NCBI RefSeq assembly: GCF_009862785.1
Contig: NZ_WWHU01000001.1
Span: 868,001-932,000 of the forward strand
Source of the DNA: Gordonia sp. SID5947
GTDB taxonomy: Bacteria; Actinomycetota; Actinomycetes; Mycobacteriales; Mycobacteriaceae
DNA length: 64,000 bases
Direction of reading: 5' to 3'
How positions within the stretch are numbered: the first letter of the stretch is position 1; the number at the start of each line of letters is the position of its first letter. Position numbers and translations under genes: made by a program. Under the pieces are notes generated by a model, which worked only from the letters and a program-made list of their open reading frames with translations, was not told the origin of the DNA and made no database searches. Shown here piece by piece: positions 29,369 to 38,086 of this stretch.

Positions 29369-30466
29369 GTGACCGACACGGATGCAGACACTCCCACCCG
29401 GAATCTCGTTGTATGTCTGGATGGAACCACCAATGAACCCGAGACGGGCTTCACCAACGTGGCCCGGATGTTCGACGTCGCCGTCAAAGACCACCGGCAG
29501 CTCGTGTACTACGACCCAGGTGTCGGCACGATGGGCTCGCGCGCGGCGGTGACAAGGATCGGCCGGGGCGCGACGCGCGCGGCCGGGATGGTCGCCGGGT
29601 ATGGAATTCGCGACAACATCGAGGAGGCCTATGGCTGGCTCTGTCAGCGATACCGCCCAGGTGATCAGATCTTCGTCTTCGGATTCTCGCGTGGCGCCTA
29701 CACCGCTCGGGCCCTGACCGGAATGCTGCGCACGGTCGGCCTGCTGCACGGGGATGCGTTGAACCTCGTGCCGTATGCACTCAAGCTCTATGTGAAGAGT
29801 GGCCCGACGGACGCAGGCACGGCATCCGACTCGAGCGTCCGGGAGTTCTGGCGGTTGCGGGAGAACTTCCGTAAGCAATTCGGCAACCCGGACTTCCCGA
29901 ATCCCTTCCAGAACCGCAAGCAGATCCGCTTTCTCGGTGTCTGGGACACCGTGAAATCGGTGGGCTGGCTCAATCTACGTGCGCGATTCGAGGTCGCCCG
30001 TTGGCCGTTCACCGCGAACATCGCCAACGTCGAGACGGCCCGTCACGCTCTGGCGATCGACGAGCAACGGCGTCCGTTCGCCGAATACCGCTTCGCCGAC
30101 ACGGCAGGGGGCGACGTCGAGGAGGTCTGGTTCCCGGGGGTGCACGGCGACGTCGGCGGCCAGTGTCGGGACGCGAGCCGACTACCCGATGTCACGCTCG
30201 CATGGATGGTCGGCGAAGCGCATGCCGCGGGATTGCTCGTCGACCAGAGGGCGTACCGACGACTCTTACATGTTCCCTGGGGCGCACCGCTTCCCGATGA
30301 CCGAGCCCTCGGGCCGATCACGCCGAACTCGGGTTGGTGGCGGCTGGCCGGTGGGTGGCGTCCCCGCGTGATCCGCACCGGTGATCATGTGCATCCCAGC
30401 GTGCGGGTCCGTATCGACGCGACCCGAGGAGATCAGGTGCCGTATCGCCCGAGCCTGCCCGACTGA
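29369..30466 (+). CDS. DUF2235 alpha/beta hydrolase (Tle1-like)
   Basis: 365 residues from GTG 29369 (AGAGGAG just upstream). The N-terminus NLVVCLDGTTNEPETGFTNVARM is the DUF2235 signature; GFSRGAYTARAL at 105-116 is the nucleophile elbow. WFPGVHGDVGGQC carries a likely catalytic Asp/His. The family includes type VI secretion phospholipases (Tle1), but no secretion genes are near and the protein lacks a signal peptide, so a cytosolic lipase/esterase role is more likely. A broken copy of the same family lies at 15952-16088. Confidence 0.87.
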   Translation: MTDTDADTPTRNLVVCLDGTTNEPETGFTNVARMFDVAVKDHRQLVYYDPGVGTMGSRAAVTRIGRGATRAAGMVAGYGIRDNIEEAYGWLCQRYRPGDQIFVFGFSRGAYTARALTGMLRTVGLLHGDALNLVPYALKLYVKSGPTDAGTASDSSVREFWRLRENFRKQFGNPDFPNPFQNRKQIRFLGVWDTVKSVGWLNLRARFEVARWPFTANIANVETARHALAIDEQRRPFAEYRFADTAGGDVEEVWFPGVHGDVGGQCRDASRLPDVTLAWMVGEAHAAGLLVDQRAYRRLLHVPWGAPLPDDRALGPITPNSGWWRLAGGWRPRVIRTGDHVHPSVRVRIDATRGDQVPYRPSLPD

Positions 30467-30470
30467 GCAA

Positions 30471-30488
30471 GACCGGGCGCGCCTGGTC
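30471..30488. terminator. hairpin between convergent DUF2235 and response-regulator genes
   Basis: GACCgGGCGCGCCtGGTC is an 18-base near-palindrome with one mismatched pair, 4 bases past the DUF2235 stop and reaching the stop of the opposing gene. Confidence 0.4.
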
Positions 30489-31185
30489 AGCCCTCCCTGC
30501 CACCGGACGGCATCACCAGTGAGTTCTCAAAGGCGTAGATGATCGCCGCCGCCCGGTCGCGCAGGTCCAATTTTGTGAAGATGTGATTGACGTGGCTCTT
30601 CACCGTGACTTCGGAGATGAACAGCGTCGACCCGATCTCGGCGTTCGTGAGTCCGCGCGCCATGAGACGCAACACGTCGAGTTCGCGATCGGTCAGACCA
30701 GTGTCGGCGGGCTCCCGGGGTTCGGGCACGGCTCGGCGAAATCCGCGAAGCACCCGCTCGGTCACGGCGGGATCGAGAAACGCGCCGTCTCGCACCACGG
30801 CCCGTACCGCCCAGATCAGCGCCTCGGCAGGTGAGTCCTTGAGGATGAAACCGGCCGCACCGGCCCGGAGGGCGCCGGAGAGCAACTGATCGTCGTCGAA
30901 GGTCGTCAACACGAGGACCGGCGGGGGCTTGCGAAGTGTGCGGACTGTGGCGGTAGCGGTGATCCCATCGACATGGCGCATCCGGAGGTCCATCAGGATG
31001 ACGTCCGGCTCGCACGCTGCCACCATCTCGACAACGTCACGTCCGTCGTCACATTCGCCGACGATGTCGAAACCGTCGCGGACCCGAAGGATTCGACGCA
31101 GGCCCGTCCGCACGAGTTCCTGGTCGTCGACGAGGAGCACGCGGATACCGGATGGATCACCCGCCGGCGGGCGTGCGGTCGTCAT
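30487..31185 (-). CDS. NarL/LuxR-type response regulator
   Basis: 232 residues. Receiver domain (about 13-130) with the acidic pair VDDQE and phosphoacceptor Asp in DVILMDLRM, switch Thr in VLTTFDDD and Lys in FILKDSPAE. C-terminal GerE helix-turn-helix (about 165-225): LTDRELDVLRLMARGLTNAEIG...SEVTVKSHVNHIFTKL. The partner kinase gene directly precedes it with a TGATG junction. Target genes unknown; the unit stands between convergent DUF2235 and divergent USP genes. Confidence 0.93.
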   Translation of the reverse strand: MTTARPPAGDPSGIRVLLVDDQELVRTGLRRILRVRDGFDIVGECDDGRDVVEMVAACEPDVILMDLRMRHVDGITATATVRTLRKPPPVLVLTTFDDDQLLSGALRAGAAGFILKDSPAEALIWAVRAVVRDGAFLDPAVTERVLRGFRRAVPEPREPADTGLTDRELDVLRLMARGLTNAEIGSTLFISEVTVKSHVNHIFTKLDLRDRAAAIIYAFENSLVMPSGGREG

Positions 31186-32411
31186 CAGCCGGCCTGCCGT
31201 ACCGCGTCGTCGAGGTGGCCCGGGAAGGCGGCGCGCACCACCCAGGCCTTCTGATGGCCACCGGCGTCGACGACACCGCCGAGCAACTGTGCACGCTGCT
31301 TCATCCCGTCGATACCCGATCCGCCGGTGCCCGATCCGCCGGTGCCCGATCCGTCAGGAGACGAGCGACCCGGTGCCGGAGGCGAATGTGGGTTGCGGAC
31401 GCACAGCACGATGTCGGGATCGGCGGTCAAGGTCACCGTCGCGGTGTGACTGCGCGAGTGCTTCACCACATTCGCCAACGACTCTTGGGTGATCCGGTAG
31501 AGCGCTGCCCCGAGAGGCGCGGGGATGGACTCGAGGTCCACGTTCACGTCGAAGCTGACTGCCACACCCGCCTTGCGGAAATCGTCCACCAGTTGGTCGA
31601 TGTCGCGCGCTCTGGGCGTTGGTGCGGACGAATCATCCGATGAGCCAAGGACTTTCACGATGTAGCGGATCTCGGTCATGGCCTGTCGTCCGATTCGCTC
31701 GGCATCCTCGAGCGCCTCCAGCGCCTCTCCGTCGGCGCCCTCCTGCAGCGCGCGCCGCGCGCCGGTGACATTGAGCATCGTGATCGACAGTGAATGCGCG
31801 ATGACGTCGTGGACTTCGCGGGCGATGCGACGACGTTCCTCGCTGGCCGCACGCTCCGATCTCGTCTGTTGGTCACGTAACTCATTCTGGGACAGCAACT
31901 TCTGATAGAGGATCATGTATCCCACGAGCCATCCGCACAGGATCGCGAGAACATACACCGTCGGTGATTGCAGGTGCCCGGTTTGACTGCCGACCACGAC
32001 GACGGCCACCGACAACGCCGCCACCGCCAGTCCGCGACGCAGCGACTCCATCGCCGCAGCTATCGCGGTCATGAGGGCGAGGAGAAGCGGTGCGACATCC
32101 ACGGGCACCGGATCCATCAGCATCAGCGCCACGGCAACCGCAGCGAGGATGGCACAGGCCATCTTCGTCGGTATCCAGATATCCACGATCAGCGACAGCG
32201 TCGCGATCGCGGCCCCGAGCAGCGCCCACCACGGCGGCTCCAAAGGCAACCGCTGTACGACCGCGGCGATGGTCAGCCCGGCTGAGCCGGCGAGTGTCAC
32301 GGCCGGATAGAGCGGAGGGTACCCATCACCCGCCAACTCGATCCGGCGGCGGACAGCCGCGGCCAATGACGTCACCGACACATGAAAAGGATAGGCCGCC
32401 GACGTGTTCAT
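31185..32411 (-). CDS. NarL-family sensor histidine kinase
   Basis: 408 residues. Five or six transmembrane segments occupy about 30-170 with very short loops, so the signal is probably sensed in or at the membrane. The HisKA_3 box REVHDVIAHSLSITMLNVTGA carries the phosphorylated His near 208. The HATPase follows: ESLANVVKHSRS (N box), then NPHSPPAPG and, after an insert of Gly/Ser/Thr repeats, GIDGMKQRAQLLGG (G box). The insert is encoded by a 15-base tandem repeat and lengthens the ATP lid. The stop overlaps the regulator start by one base. Confidence 0.92.
   Translation of the reverse strand: MNTSAAYPFHVSVTSLAAAVRRRIELAGDGYPPLYPAVTLAGSAGLTIAAVVQRLPLEPPWWALLGAAIATLSLIVDIWIPTKMACAILAAVAVALMLMDPVPVDVAPLLLALMTAIAAAMESLRRGLAVAALSVAVVVVGSQTGHLQSPTVYVLAILCGWLVGYMILYQKLLSQNELRDQQTRSERAASEERRRIAREVHDVIAHSLSITMLNVTGARRALQEGADGEALEALEDAERIGRQAMTEIRYIVKVLGSSDDSSAPTPRARDIDQLVDDFRKAGVAVSFDVNVDLESIPAPLGAALYRITQESLANVVKHSRSHTATVTLTADPDIVLCVRNPHSPPAPGRSSPDGSGTGGSGTGGSGIDGMKQRAQLLGGVVDAGGHQKAWVVRAAFPGHLDDAVRQAG
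31315..31353. repeat. 15-base tandem repeat inside the histidine kinase gene
   Basis: CCCGATCCGCCGGTG at 31315-31329 and 31330-31344, plus a 9-base partial copy to 31353. On the coding strand it gives the pentad GTGGS repeated. The unit is a multiple of three, so copy-number change keeps the frame. Confidence 0.85.
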
Positions 32412-32552
32412 TCATCGAACTCCGGTTGGAGCCGCGGCTCCACCCACGGATGGAGGACGGGTCCGCCTTCGGCATGCGGTTATCGCGACGACGGTTTCGT
32501 AGCGTCGATTGCAGAGGTCAGAGCAGGTCCGTGACGAACAGAGGTGAGAGCC

Positions 32553-33137
32553 ATGACCACATCTGAGATCTTCCGTCCATCGCACAGGCGTGCTACGACG
32601 TCGATCGACCGGCTGCCTGGTCGCGGCGGGATCATCGTGGGTTACACCGGATCGCCGGTGTCGGTCCGGGCGCTCGACGCAGTACTGAGGACGGCGGAGG
32701 CCGATGCCCGCATCGCTCTCATCTGTGCTGTCCGGCCCTTTCGTCCGCCTCGATCGACGACGGCCATGCACGACGCCCTGAAATCCGAGGCTTACCTGCT
32801 GTCGGATCGGGCGTCGACAGACGAGCTGATCCGCCGCGGAGTCGAGGCCGTGCACGCACATTCAATCGAGCCGGCGACCGCGATCGCGGTGGTGGGAGAT
32901 CCGGTGACGGTGATCAGCCGTGCCGCAAGCCAGTTCGAGGCAGCGCACGTGGTGGTGGGGATGCGCGACGACCGGCCGACGAGTCAGGTACGTCGGATCG
33001 CGAAGGCGCTTCCGGACCACGTCGGCATGTTCGCGACGAACGGCGACACCCACATCAGTCTGGTGCGGTCCCGTCGTGCCCGACGCGTCGTCCGAACCCT
33101 CGCACCGCAAACCATCGGACGGGCCGTCGGAGCGTGA
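32553..33137 (+). CDS. universal stress protein family
   Basis: 194 residues from ATG 32553 (AGAGGTGAG upstream). A single Usp-like alpha/beta domain: GGIIVGYTGSPVSVRALDAVLRTAEA at the start and AAHVVVGMRDDRPTSQVRRIAKALPDHVGMFAT at the end. The usual ATP-binding G-x2-G-x9-G-S/T signature is degenerate, so nucleotide binding is doubtful. Divergent from the two-component system, which might control it; convergent with the AraC array. Confidence 0.72.
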   Translation: MTTSEIFRPSHRRATTSIDRLPGRGGIIVGYTGSPVSVRALDAVLRTAEADARIALICAVRPFRPPRSTTAMHDALKSEAYLLSDRASTDELIRRGVEAVHAHSIEPATAIAVVGDPVTVISRAASQFEAAHVVVGMRDDRPTSQVRRIAKALPDHVGMFATNGDTHISLVRSRRARRVVRTLAPQTIGRAVGA

Positions 33138-33156
33138 CCGCTACCGAGCGCGGTCA
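33135..33156. terminator. bidirectional hairpin after the USP gene
   Basis: TGACCGC, 8-base loop, GCGGTCA: perfect 7-bp stem that includes the USP stop codon and ends 2 bases before the stop of the opposing AraC gene. Confidence 0.5.
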
Positions 33157-33157
33157 G

Positions 33158-34114
33158 TCAGCTGTTGATCCGTCGCCAATCCCGCGGACTGACCTGGTAC
33201 CTGTCCCGGAAGCGATGCGCGAAGTGGGTGGGGTCGGTGAATCCGTGCGCTCGGGCGACCGCGGCCACGGTCAGCTGCGAGCGGTCCAGGAGTGCATCGC
33301 GTGCCAGCTCCAGCCGCCGGCCGATGATGTAGTCGTGCAGACCCGGATCAGTTCCCTGCCAGGCCTTGTAGAGCGTGCGTACCGAGATGTTGTGGGCCAG
33401 AGCGATGGACGCCGCAGACAATTCGGGGTCGGTGATGTTCCGCTCGATGTAGCTTCGGACCCGATGCATGATGTCGGCCGATGCGCTCGACGGCTCACCG
33501 GGGGCATCGGCGGCGGCATCGAGAATCAGTGCGTGCGTGAGGAGGATCGTTGTCGAGTTCAGCTCGGAGAGCACCTCGGGGTTCGTCTCCGCGACCTCGC
33601 GCAACTCGCCGAGGAACGACAGGTACAGCTGGTACAGGTGGCTCGACGGCCGGAGCCTCTGGACGGCCTTCCGGATCGCCGAAGGCGGAAGGTTGAGGAG
33701 GCCGGTGTCGACGTGGACGACGGTCGACTCGCCGCGATCGACACGGCGGAAATCGTATGGGGCCGCCTGGTCGACGATCAACAGGGTGGCGACTCGGGAA
33801 TCGACCGTCGCGACGACACCGTGCTGACGGTGACTCCACGACCCGGGTGAGACCGCGACGACTGCCACCCGGTCGACCGGACAGGCGCGGAGGCGAGAGT
33901 TGGTGACGGCCAGCGCGATCGGATCCGCCTCGAAGTGCATCAGTGACGTTCCGTCACCGACGGTCCAGCCGCTGACCCGTGCTCGGAACACTCGGTGTGG
34001 CGTCAACGGGGTGATGGTCAATCCCGGAGCGGTGCCGGCCACACGGAAAGCGTTGTGCAGTTCCGCGATCACAGCGCCGGCATCGACGGTGTCCGTATCG
34101 AGCAGCAACACCAT
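33158..34114 (-). CDS. AraC-family regulator, third of a tandem paralogous set
   Basis: 318 residues from ATG 34114, chosen because MVLLLDTDTVDAG aligns with the N-termini of the two upstream paralogues (MTVVFSTEGL, MVVVFDTADV); longer starts would overlap the preceding gene. An N-terminal AraC-binding-like ligand domain (about 1-200) is followed by two HTH motifs at the C-terminus: ELSAASIALAHNISVRTLYKAW and LTVAAVARAHGFTDPTHFAHRFRDRYQVSPRDWR. It follows the second paralogue after 11 bases. The ligand is unknown. Confidence 0.87.
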   Translation of the reverse strand: MVLLLDTDTVDAGAVIAELHNAFRVAGTAPGLTITPLTPHRVFRARVSGWTVGDGTSLMHFEADPIALAVTNSRLRACPVDRVAVVAVSPGSWSHRQHGVVATVDSRVATLLIVDQAAPYDFRRVDRGESTVVHVDTGLLNLPPSAIRKAVQRLRPSSHLYQLYLSFLGELREVAETNPEVLSELNSTTILLTHALILDAAADAPGEPSSASADIMHRVRSYIERNITDPELSAASIALAHNISVRTLYKAWQGTDPGLHDYIIGRRLELARDALLDRSQLTVAAVARAHGFTDPTHFAHRFRDRYQVSPRDWRRINS

Positions 34115-34125
34115 GTGGGGACCCG

Positions 34126-35097
34126 TTACCCGTCGGAACGGTCGGCCGGGACCGATGAGCTGACCTGTCGCCATGCGCGCGGCGACAAGCCGTACATCAT
34201 CCGAAATCGCCTGCTGAAGTGCGAATCGTTGGCGAAGCCCCAACGCCGCGCAACGGCCGACACCGTCGCCGATGCCAGCTCGGGCCTCGCCAGATCGTCG
34301 CGGGCTCGCGCGAGTCGCTCGGCGATGATCCATTGCTCAAGGCTGAAGTCCGCCGCGGCGCACAATTTGAACAGATGGCGCGGCGAGATGCCGTGCGCGG
34401 TCGCGATCGACTGCGGCCCGAGCTGCGGATCGCCCAGATGCTGCTTCACGTAAGAACGGATGCGCGGCAGCAACATCTCGGCCATCGCCCCGCGCGCGTA
34501 GTCGATGTCGTACGCCGACGCCACCAGGGTGCGGACGAGTTCGATGCCGGCCTCTCCCAGCGACCGAGCAGCGACACTCGATGTCAACGTCTCCGCGTGC
34601 ACCGTCAACTGCGAGATGTAGTCGACCATCATCGCGGCGACGGGACTCGCGTGCAACCGATCGGCGGCCGACCTCATGACCTCATGGGGCAGTCCGACGG
34701 CGTCGATCGGCACGTGGAGGCATCGGGACGCACCGATCCCGTTGAGCCGGTAGTCGTACGGAGAGTTGAGATCCATCAGCATCAGCTCGTTCGGCCGGAC
34801 CGTCCGCCGAATCCCGTACTGCTCCTGCTCGCCGACACAACTCTCGTGCATCGCGATGGCCAGCATCTCCCCGGGGCCGGTGGCGATCTGCTTTTGCGTG
34901 CGGATGAGCCGGAAGCCGGTCATCTCCGCCCGGAAGATACTGGCGTCCCCATATGTCCAGACGTCCATGCGTGAGCGAACTTCGGTGCGGTTGTCGAGAC
35001 GAACCGTCGAGGGCACCGATTGCTCCTGCATGGCCACGCAGGTCGCTTCCACCCGATCGGTCGGGGAAAGCCCCTCGGTGCTGAACACGACTGTCAT
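34126..35097 (-). CDS. AraC-family regulator, second of a tandem paralogous set
   Basis: 323 residues. N-terminal AraC_binding_2-like sensing domain (MTVVFSTEGLSPTDRVEATC, DVWTYGDASIFRAEMTGFRL) and C-terminal HTH pair (QLGPQSIATAHGISPRHLFKL, SATVSAVARRWGFANDSHFSRRFRMMYGLSPRAWR). The start overlaps the upstream paralogue stop by four bases (ATGA, 35094-35097), so the two proteins are made together. Similarity to the neighbours is clear but low enough that each probably reads a different ligand or site. Confidence 0.88.
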   Translation of the reverse strand: MTVVFSTEGLSPTDRVEATCVAMQEQSVPSTVRLDNRTEVRSRMDVWTYGDASIFRAEMTGFRLIRTQKQIATGPGEMLAIAMHESCVGEQEQYGIRRTVRPNELMLMDLNSPYDYRLNGIGASRCLHVPIDAVGLPHEVMRSAADRLHASPVAAMMVDYISQLTVHAETLTSSVAARSLGEAGIELVRTLVASAYDIDYARGAMAEMLLPRIRSYVKQHLGDPQLGPQSIATAHGISPRHLFKLCAAADFSLEQWIIAERLARARDDLARPELASATVSAVARRWGFANDSHFSRRFRMMYGLSPRAWRQVSSSVPADRSDG

Positions 35098-36071
35098 GGT
35101 TGCCCCGAATCATCTCCCGATCGGTCGTCCGCGACGCGCTCATCGACCGTCATCTGTTGCCATTCCTGTGGTGAGAGTCCGTAGGCGGCGGAGAACTCCT
35201 CGGCGAAGTGTCTCCGGTCGACGAACCCCAGGGATCTGCGTTGACCCGGACGCAACTCACGTCCTTCCCGGGCCATGAGGGCGCGGGCCATCCGGAGTCG
35301 CTCTGCCAGCATCCATCGATCGACGTCGAACTGCGCATCGGTTGCGAGTTGCCGGAGCTCGATGACAGGCACCCGTAGATTATCCGCGATCATGCCGACC
35401 GACAGGTCCGGATCAGTCAGATGACTGCGGACGAAGTCGGCGACCATGGCCATCAGTGCGTCCGGCCGGATTCGATGGGCTGGCTCGCGCACCGTGGCGA
35501 ACAACCCGTGGACGAGTGCAGTGCTCGCCGCACCGACCAGATCCTCGGCTCGGGAGTCGGGAACCGGACCGGGCACGCACAGCCGCACGATGTGGCGCGC
35601 CAGGACGCGGTGGAGCGGACTCGCGCGAAGACGATGGCCGAGTTCCGACAACTCGCCGGGGCGTACACCGGCATCCTGCGCCGATACCCGGATGCTGCGA
35701 GCGGCCCCGATGCCGTGCCATCCCGCCGTGTACGGGGCGTCGAGATCGACGGCCATCAGATCGCCGGGGTGACAATCCTGCCGGACCCCATGCTGGTCGA
35801 GGTGGGATACCCCCTTCTCCTGTACCGCGATCGCCAACATGTCCGTGGGCCCGCGCCGGATATGTGACGACGTCCGCGACATCCGGTGACCGGTCGTCTG
35901 CGCGCGGAACACACTGACGGTTCCGTACTGCCACAGCTCCATCACGGCGGAGACATCACCGGGGGGATCGAACGTGACGCGGGCCGGAAAGGACTGCTGC
36001 TGGAACTCCGCGATCGTGGCGTCCATCCGCAGATCGGGGACGACGTCGGCGGTATCGAATACGACGACCAC
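35094..36071 (-). CDS. AraC-family regulator, first of a tandem paralogous set
   Basis: 325 residues. MVVVFDTADVVPDLRMDATI and MELWQYGTVSVFRAQTTGHRM align with the second paralogue; the C-terminal HTH has VGMIADNLRVPVIELRQLA and LGFVDRRHFAEEFSAAYGLSPQEWQ. The region between the two helices (RMARALMAREGRELRPGQ) is shorter and more basic than in the others. It begins 75 bases after the stop of the secreted hydrolase gene on the same strand; a four-gene transcript is likely. Confidence 0.88.
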   Translation of the reverse strand: MVVVFDTADVVPDLRMDATIAEFQQQSFPARVTFDPPGDVSAVMELWQYGTVSVFRAQTTGHRMSRTSSHIRRGPTDMLAIAVQEKGVSHLDQHGVRQDCHPGDLMAVDLDAPYTAGWHGIGAARSIRVSAQDAGVRPGELSELGHRLRASPLHRVLARHIVRLCVPGPVPDSRAEDLVGAASTALVHGLFATVREPAHRIRPDALMAMVADFVRSHLTDPDLSVGMIADNLRVPVIELRQLATDAQFDVDRWMLAERLRMARALMAREGRELRPGQRRSLGFVDRRHFAEEFSAAYGLSPQEWQQMTVDERVADDRSGDDSGQP

Positions 36072-36145
36072 GAATCATCCTCCCCGGCCGAAACCGGCCA
36101 CACGCGATCCGGAGAGACCGGAACGCGCAGCCCGCTCGAGGGCGA

Positions 36146-36991
36146 TCACTGTTGAGATGCGCGGGCCGCCCTGAGCACCACAGCCGCCACGGCGCCCGGG
36201 CGAGAGACCAGAGACGCATGGCTCGCGTCGACCTCACTCGTCCGACCCTGTGCGGCCCGTGAGGACATGAATCGTTGCAGTGCGGGCGGGATGACGCGGT
36301 CCTGTCTGGACACCAGGTACCAGCTCGGTACCGTGCGCCACGACGGATCGCCCGACGGTTCGAGATTGGCACTGAGCGCGGCCGACTTCTGATGGGCGAA
36401 CATGTCAGCGGCCGTCGCGGGGCTGACGTCTTGGGCGAAGATGTCGCGGAAATACGGGCGCGCGATGTATCCGTCGAGGTTCTTGCCTCCCGGGCCGGTG
36501 GGATCGTCGACGATCTTCAGTTGCAGCGCAGGCGGGAGCAATCGGCTGCCCGGATAGGTCAGCGGGTTGAGCAGTCCTTGGACGAATTCGCCCCGCGCCG
36601 GTGCGAACGCCGCGATGTAGACGTTGGCCACCACGTCGCGATCATGAGTGTTGGTGATGACCGCGCCGCCATAACTATGTCCCACCAACACCACCGGCCC
36701 TCTGATGCCGGCGAGTTGCTTCTCGAGAAGCGCCGAATCGTGGGCCGGTCCGCGCAGCGGGTTGTCGAAGGTCTGGACCGGATAGCCCTGGCCTCTCAGT
36801 GTGTCCGCAACGTCGCGCCAGCCGGTTGCATCCGCGAATGCGCCGTGCACCAAGACGATCGTCGGTGGCGGCGGGACCGCGGCGGCCGGTCCGGCGCCCA
36901 GACCGAGGACACCGAGGACGACGATCATGGCGGCCGCGGCACGCGTGAGCAACACCCGAGGCGACCGACGTGGCAGAACTGTGGACGGCAT
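36146..36991 (-). CDS. secreted alpha/beta-fold hydrolase
   Basis: 281 residues from ATG 36991 (GAAAGGTG upstream). A signal peptide is clear: basic MPSTVLPRRSPRVLLTR, hydrophobic core and GPAAAVP cleavage region. The hydrolase domain is of the EstC/salicylate-esterase-like type: VLVHGAFADATGWRDVADTL, nucleophile GHSYGGAVI, late Asp in VSRQDRVIPP and His in DASHASLVSRP. Substrate unknown; exported esterase or lactonase activity is plausible. It heads the putative transcript with three AraC regulators, which may control it. Confidence 0.87.
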   Translation of the reverse strand: MPSTVLPRRSPRVLLTRAAAAMIVVLGVLGLGAGPAAAVPPPPTIVLVHGAFADATGWRDVADTLRGQGYPVQTFDNPLRGPAHDSALLEKQLAGIRGPVVLVGHSYGGAVITNTHDRDVVANVYIAAFAPARGEFVQGLLNPLTYPGSRLLPPALQLKIVDDPTGPGGKNLDGYIARPYFRDIFAQDVSPATAADMFAHQKSAALSANLEPSGDPSWRTVPSWYLVSRQDRVIPPALQRFMSSRAAQGRTSEVDASHASLVSRPGAVAAVVLRAARASQQ

Positions 36992-37243
36992 GACCTGAAC
37001 ACCTTTCGTGGTGGACCGACGCGGCACTGAAGCCGGCCCGCAGGAGCAGCTACGTGAGATCTCATTGTGAATGGCGCTGTCGGACTGTGCGCGCCGTTCG
37101 CACCGGCCACCAGTGGTCGTGCTGGCAGAGCACAAAAGTGTGCACAGTCAGCCAGGTTCTGCTGCAGCGGCGCCGATATCGTGACGGACAACCGGACGGA
37201 GATCGTCCAATCCCCTTATCGGCGAACATCTTCGGAGCAGAAC

Positions 37244-38086
37244 ATGACATCTTCGTCCTCCCCCGACACCGTTGTGCTGATCCACGGATTGTGGATGACA
37301 CCGCGCAGTTGGGAACACTGGGTGCCCTACTACGAGAACAAGGGGCTGCGGGTGCTCACCCCGGCCTATCCCGGGTTCGATATCGAGGTGGAGGCGCTGC
37401 GGGAGAACCCGGACGTGATCGCCGACCTGACGGTCGACGACACCGTCGACCATCTGGCGGGAATCATCGAATCGCTACCGAGCCCGCCCATCCTCATCGG
37501 ACATTCGTTCGGCGGCGCGTTGACCCAGCTGCTGGTCGACCGCGGGCTCGGTGCGGCCGCGGTCGTGATCGACTCGGCACCCACCGAAGGCGTGCTCGTG
37601 AACCCTCCGTCGCAGTTGAAGTCGTTGTTCCCGATCCTCAAGCGCCCTTCCAGTCGTCACAAGGCAGCAGGATTCACCCATGAGCAGTTCCAGTACGCGT
37701 TCACCAACACCTTGAGCGATGAGGATTCGCGGGCCGCCTACGACCGGTATGCGATCCCCGCACCCGGGGCGTGGGTGTGGCGTTACGGGGTCTTCGCGAA
37801 TTTGACGCCGCGACATCTCGAGACCGCGGTCGACTATTCGCGAGACGATCGCGCGCCGCTGCTCTTCATCGCGGGCGGGGCCGATCACATCATGCCGCCG
37901 TCGGTGAACAGGTCCAATGCCCGTCACTACCGGAAGTCGTCGGCTGTCACCGACTTCCACGAGTTCCCGGGTCGGTCGCATTGGACCTGTGCCGAACCCG
38001 GCTGGGAGGCGGTCGCCGATCATGCGCTCACCTGGGCGCACTCCCAACTCGATGAGCCGACCGCGTCCTCGCCGCGTCAGTCCTGA
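37244..38086 (+). CDS. alpha/beta-fold hydrolase
   Basis: 280 residues from ATG 37244 (GGAG seven bases upstream). VLIHGLWMTPRSWEHWVPYYENKG at the start is typical of a cytosolic clade of alpha/beta hydrolases; nucleophile GHSFGGALTQ; acid in GGADHIMPP; His in FPGRSHWT. No signal peptide. Divergent from the secreted hydrolase, sharing a 250-base promoter region, so the AraC proteins could control both. Its 3' end overlaps the acyl-CoA dehydrogenase gene by 10 bases, tail to tail. Confidence 0.87.
   Translation: MTSSSSPDTVVLIHGLWMTPRSWEHWVPYYENKGLRVLTPAYPGFDIEVEALRENPDVIADLTVDDTVDHLAGIIESLPSPPILIGHSFGGALTQLLVDRGLGAAAVVIDSAPTEGVLVNPPSQLKSLFPILKRPSSRHKAAGFTHEQFQYAFTNTLSDEDSRAAYDRYAIPAPGAWVWRYGVFANLTPRHLETAVDYSRDDRAPLLFIAGGADHIMPPSVNRSNARHYRKSSAVTDFHEFPGRSHWTCAEPGWEAVADHALTWAHSQLDEPTASSPRQS

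Noticed and set aside
29369..30466. type VI secretion lipase effector
   Set aside because: DUF2235 fold fits, but there are no secretion, VgrG or immunity genes and actinomycetes lack the system.
31315..31353. short repeats as a CRISPR array
   Set aside because: Direct tandem copies without spacers inside a kinase coding frame.
33158..34333. longer AraC start at 34333 or 34174
   Set aside because: Would overlap the preceding gene by up to 208 bases; the N-terminus aligns with its paralogues only from 34114.
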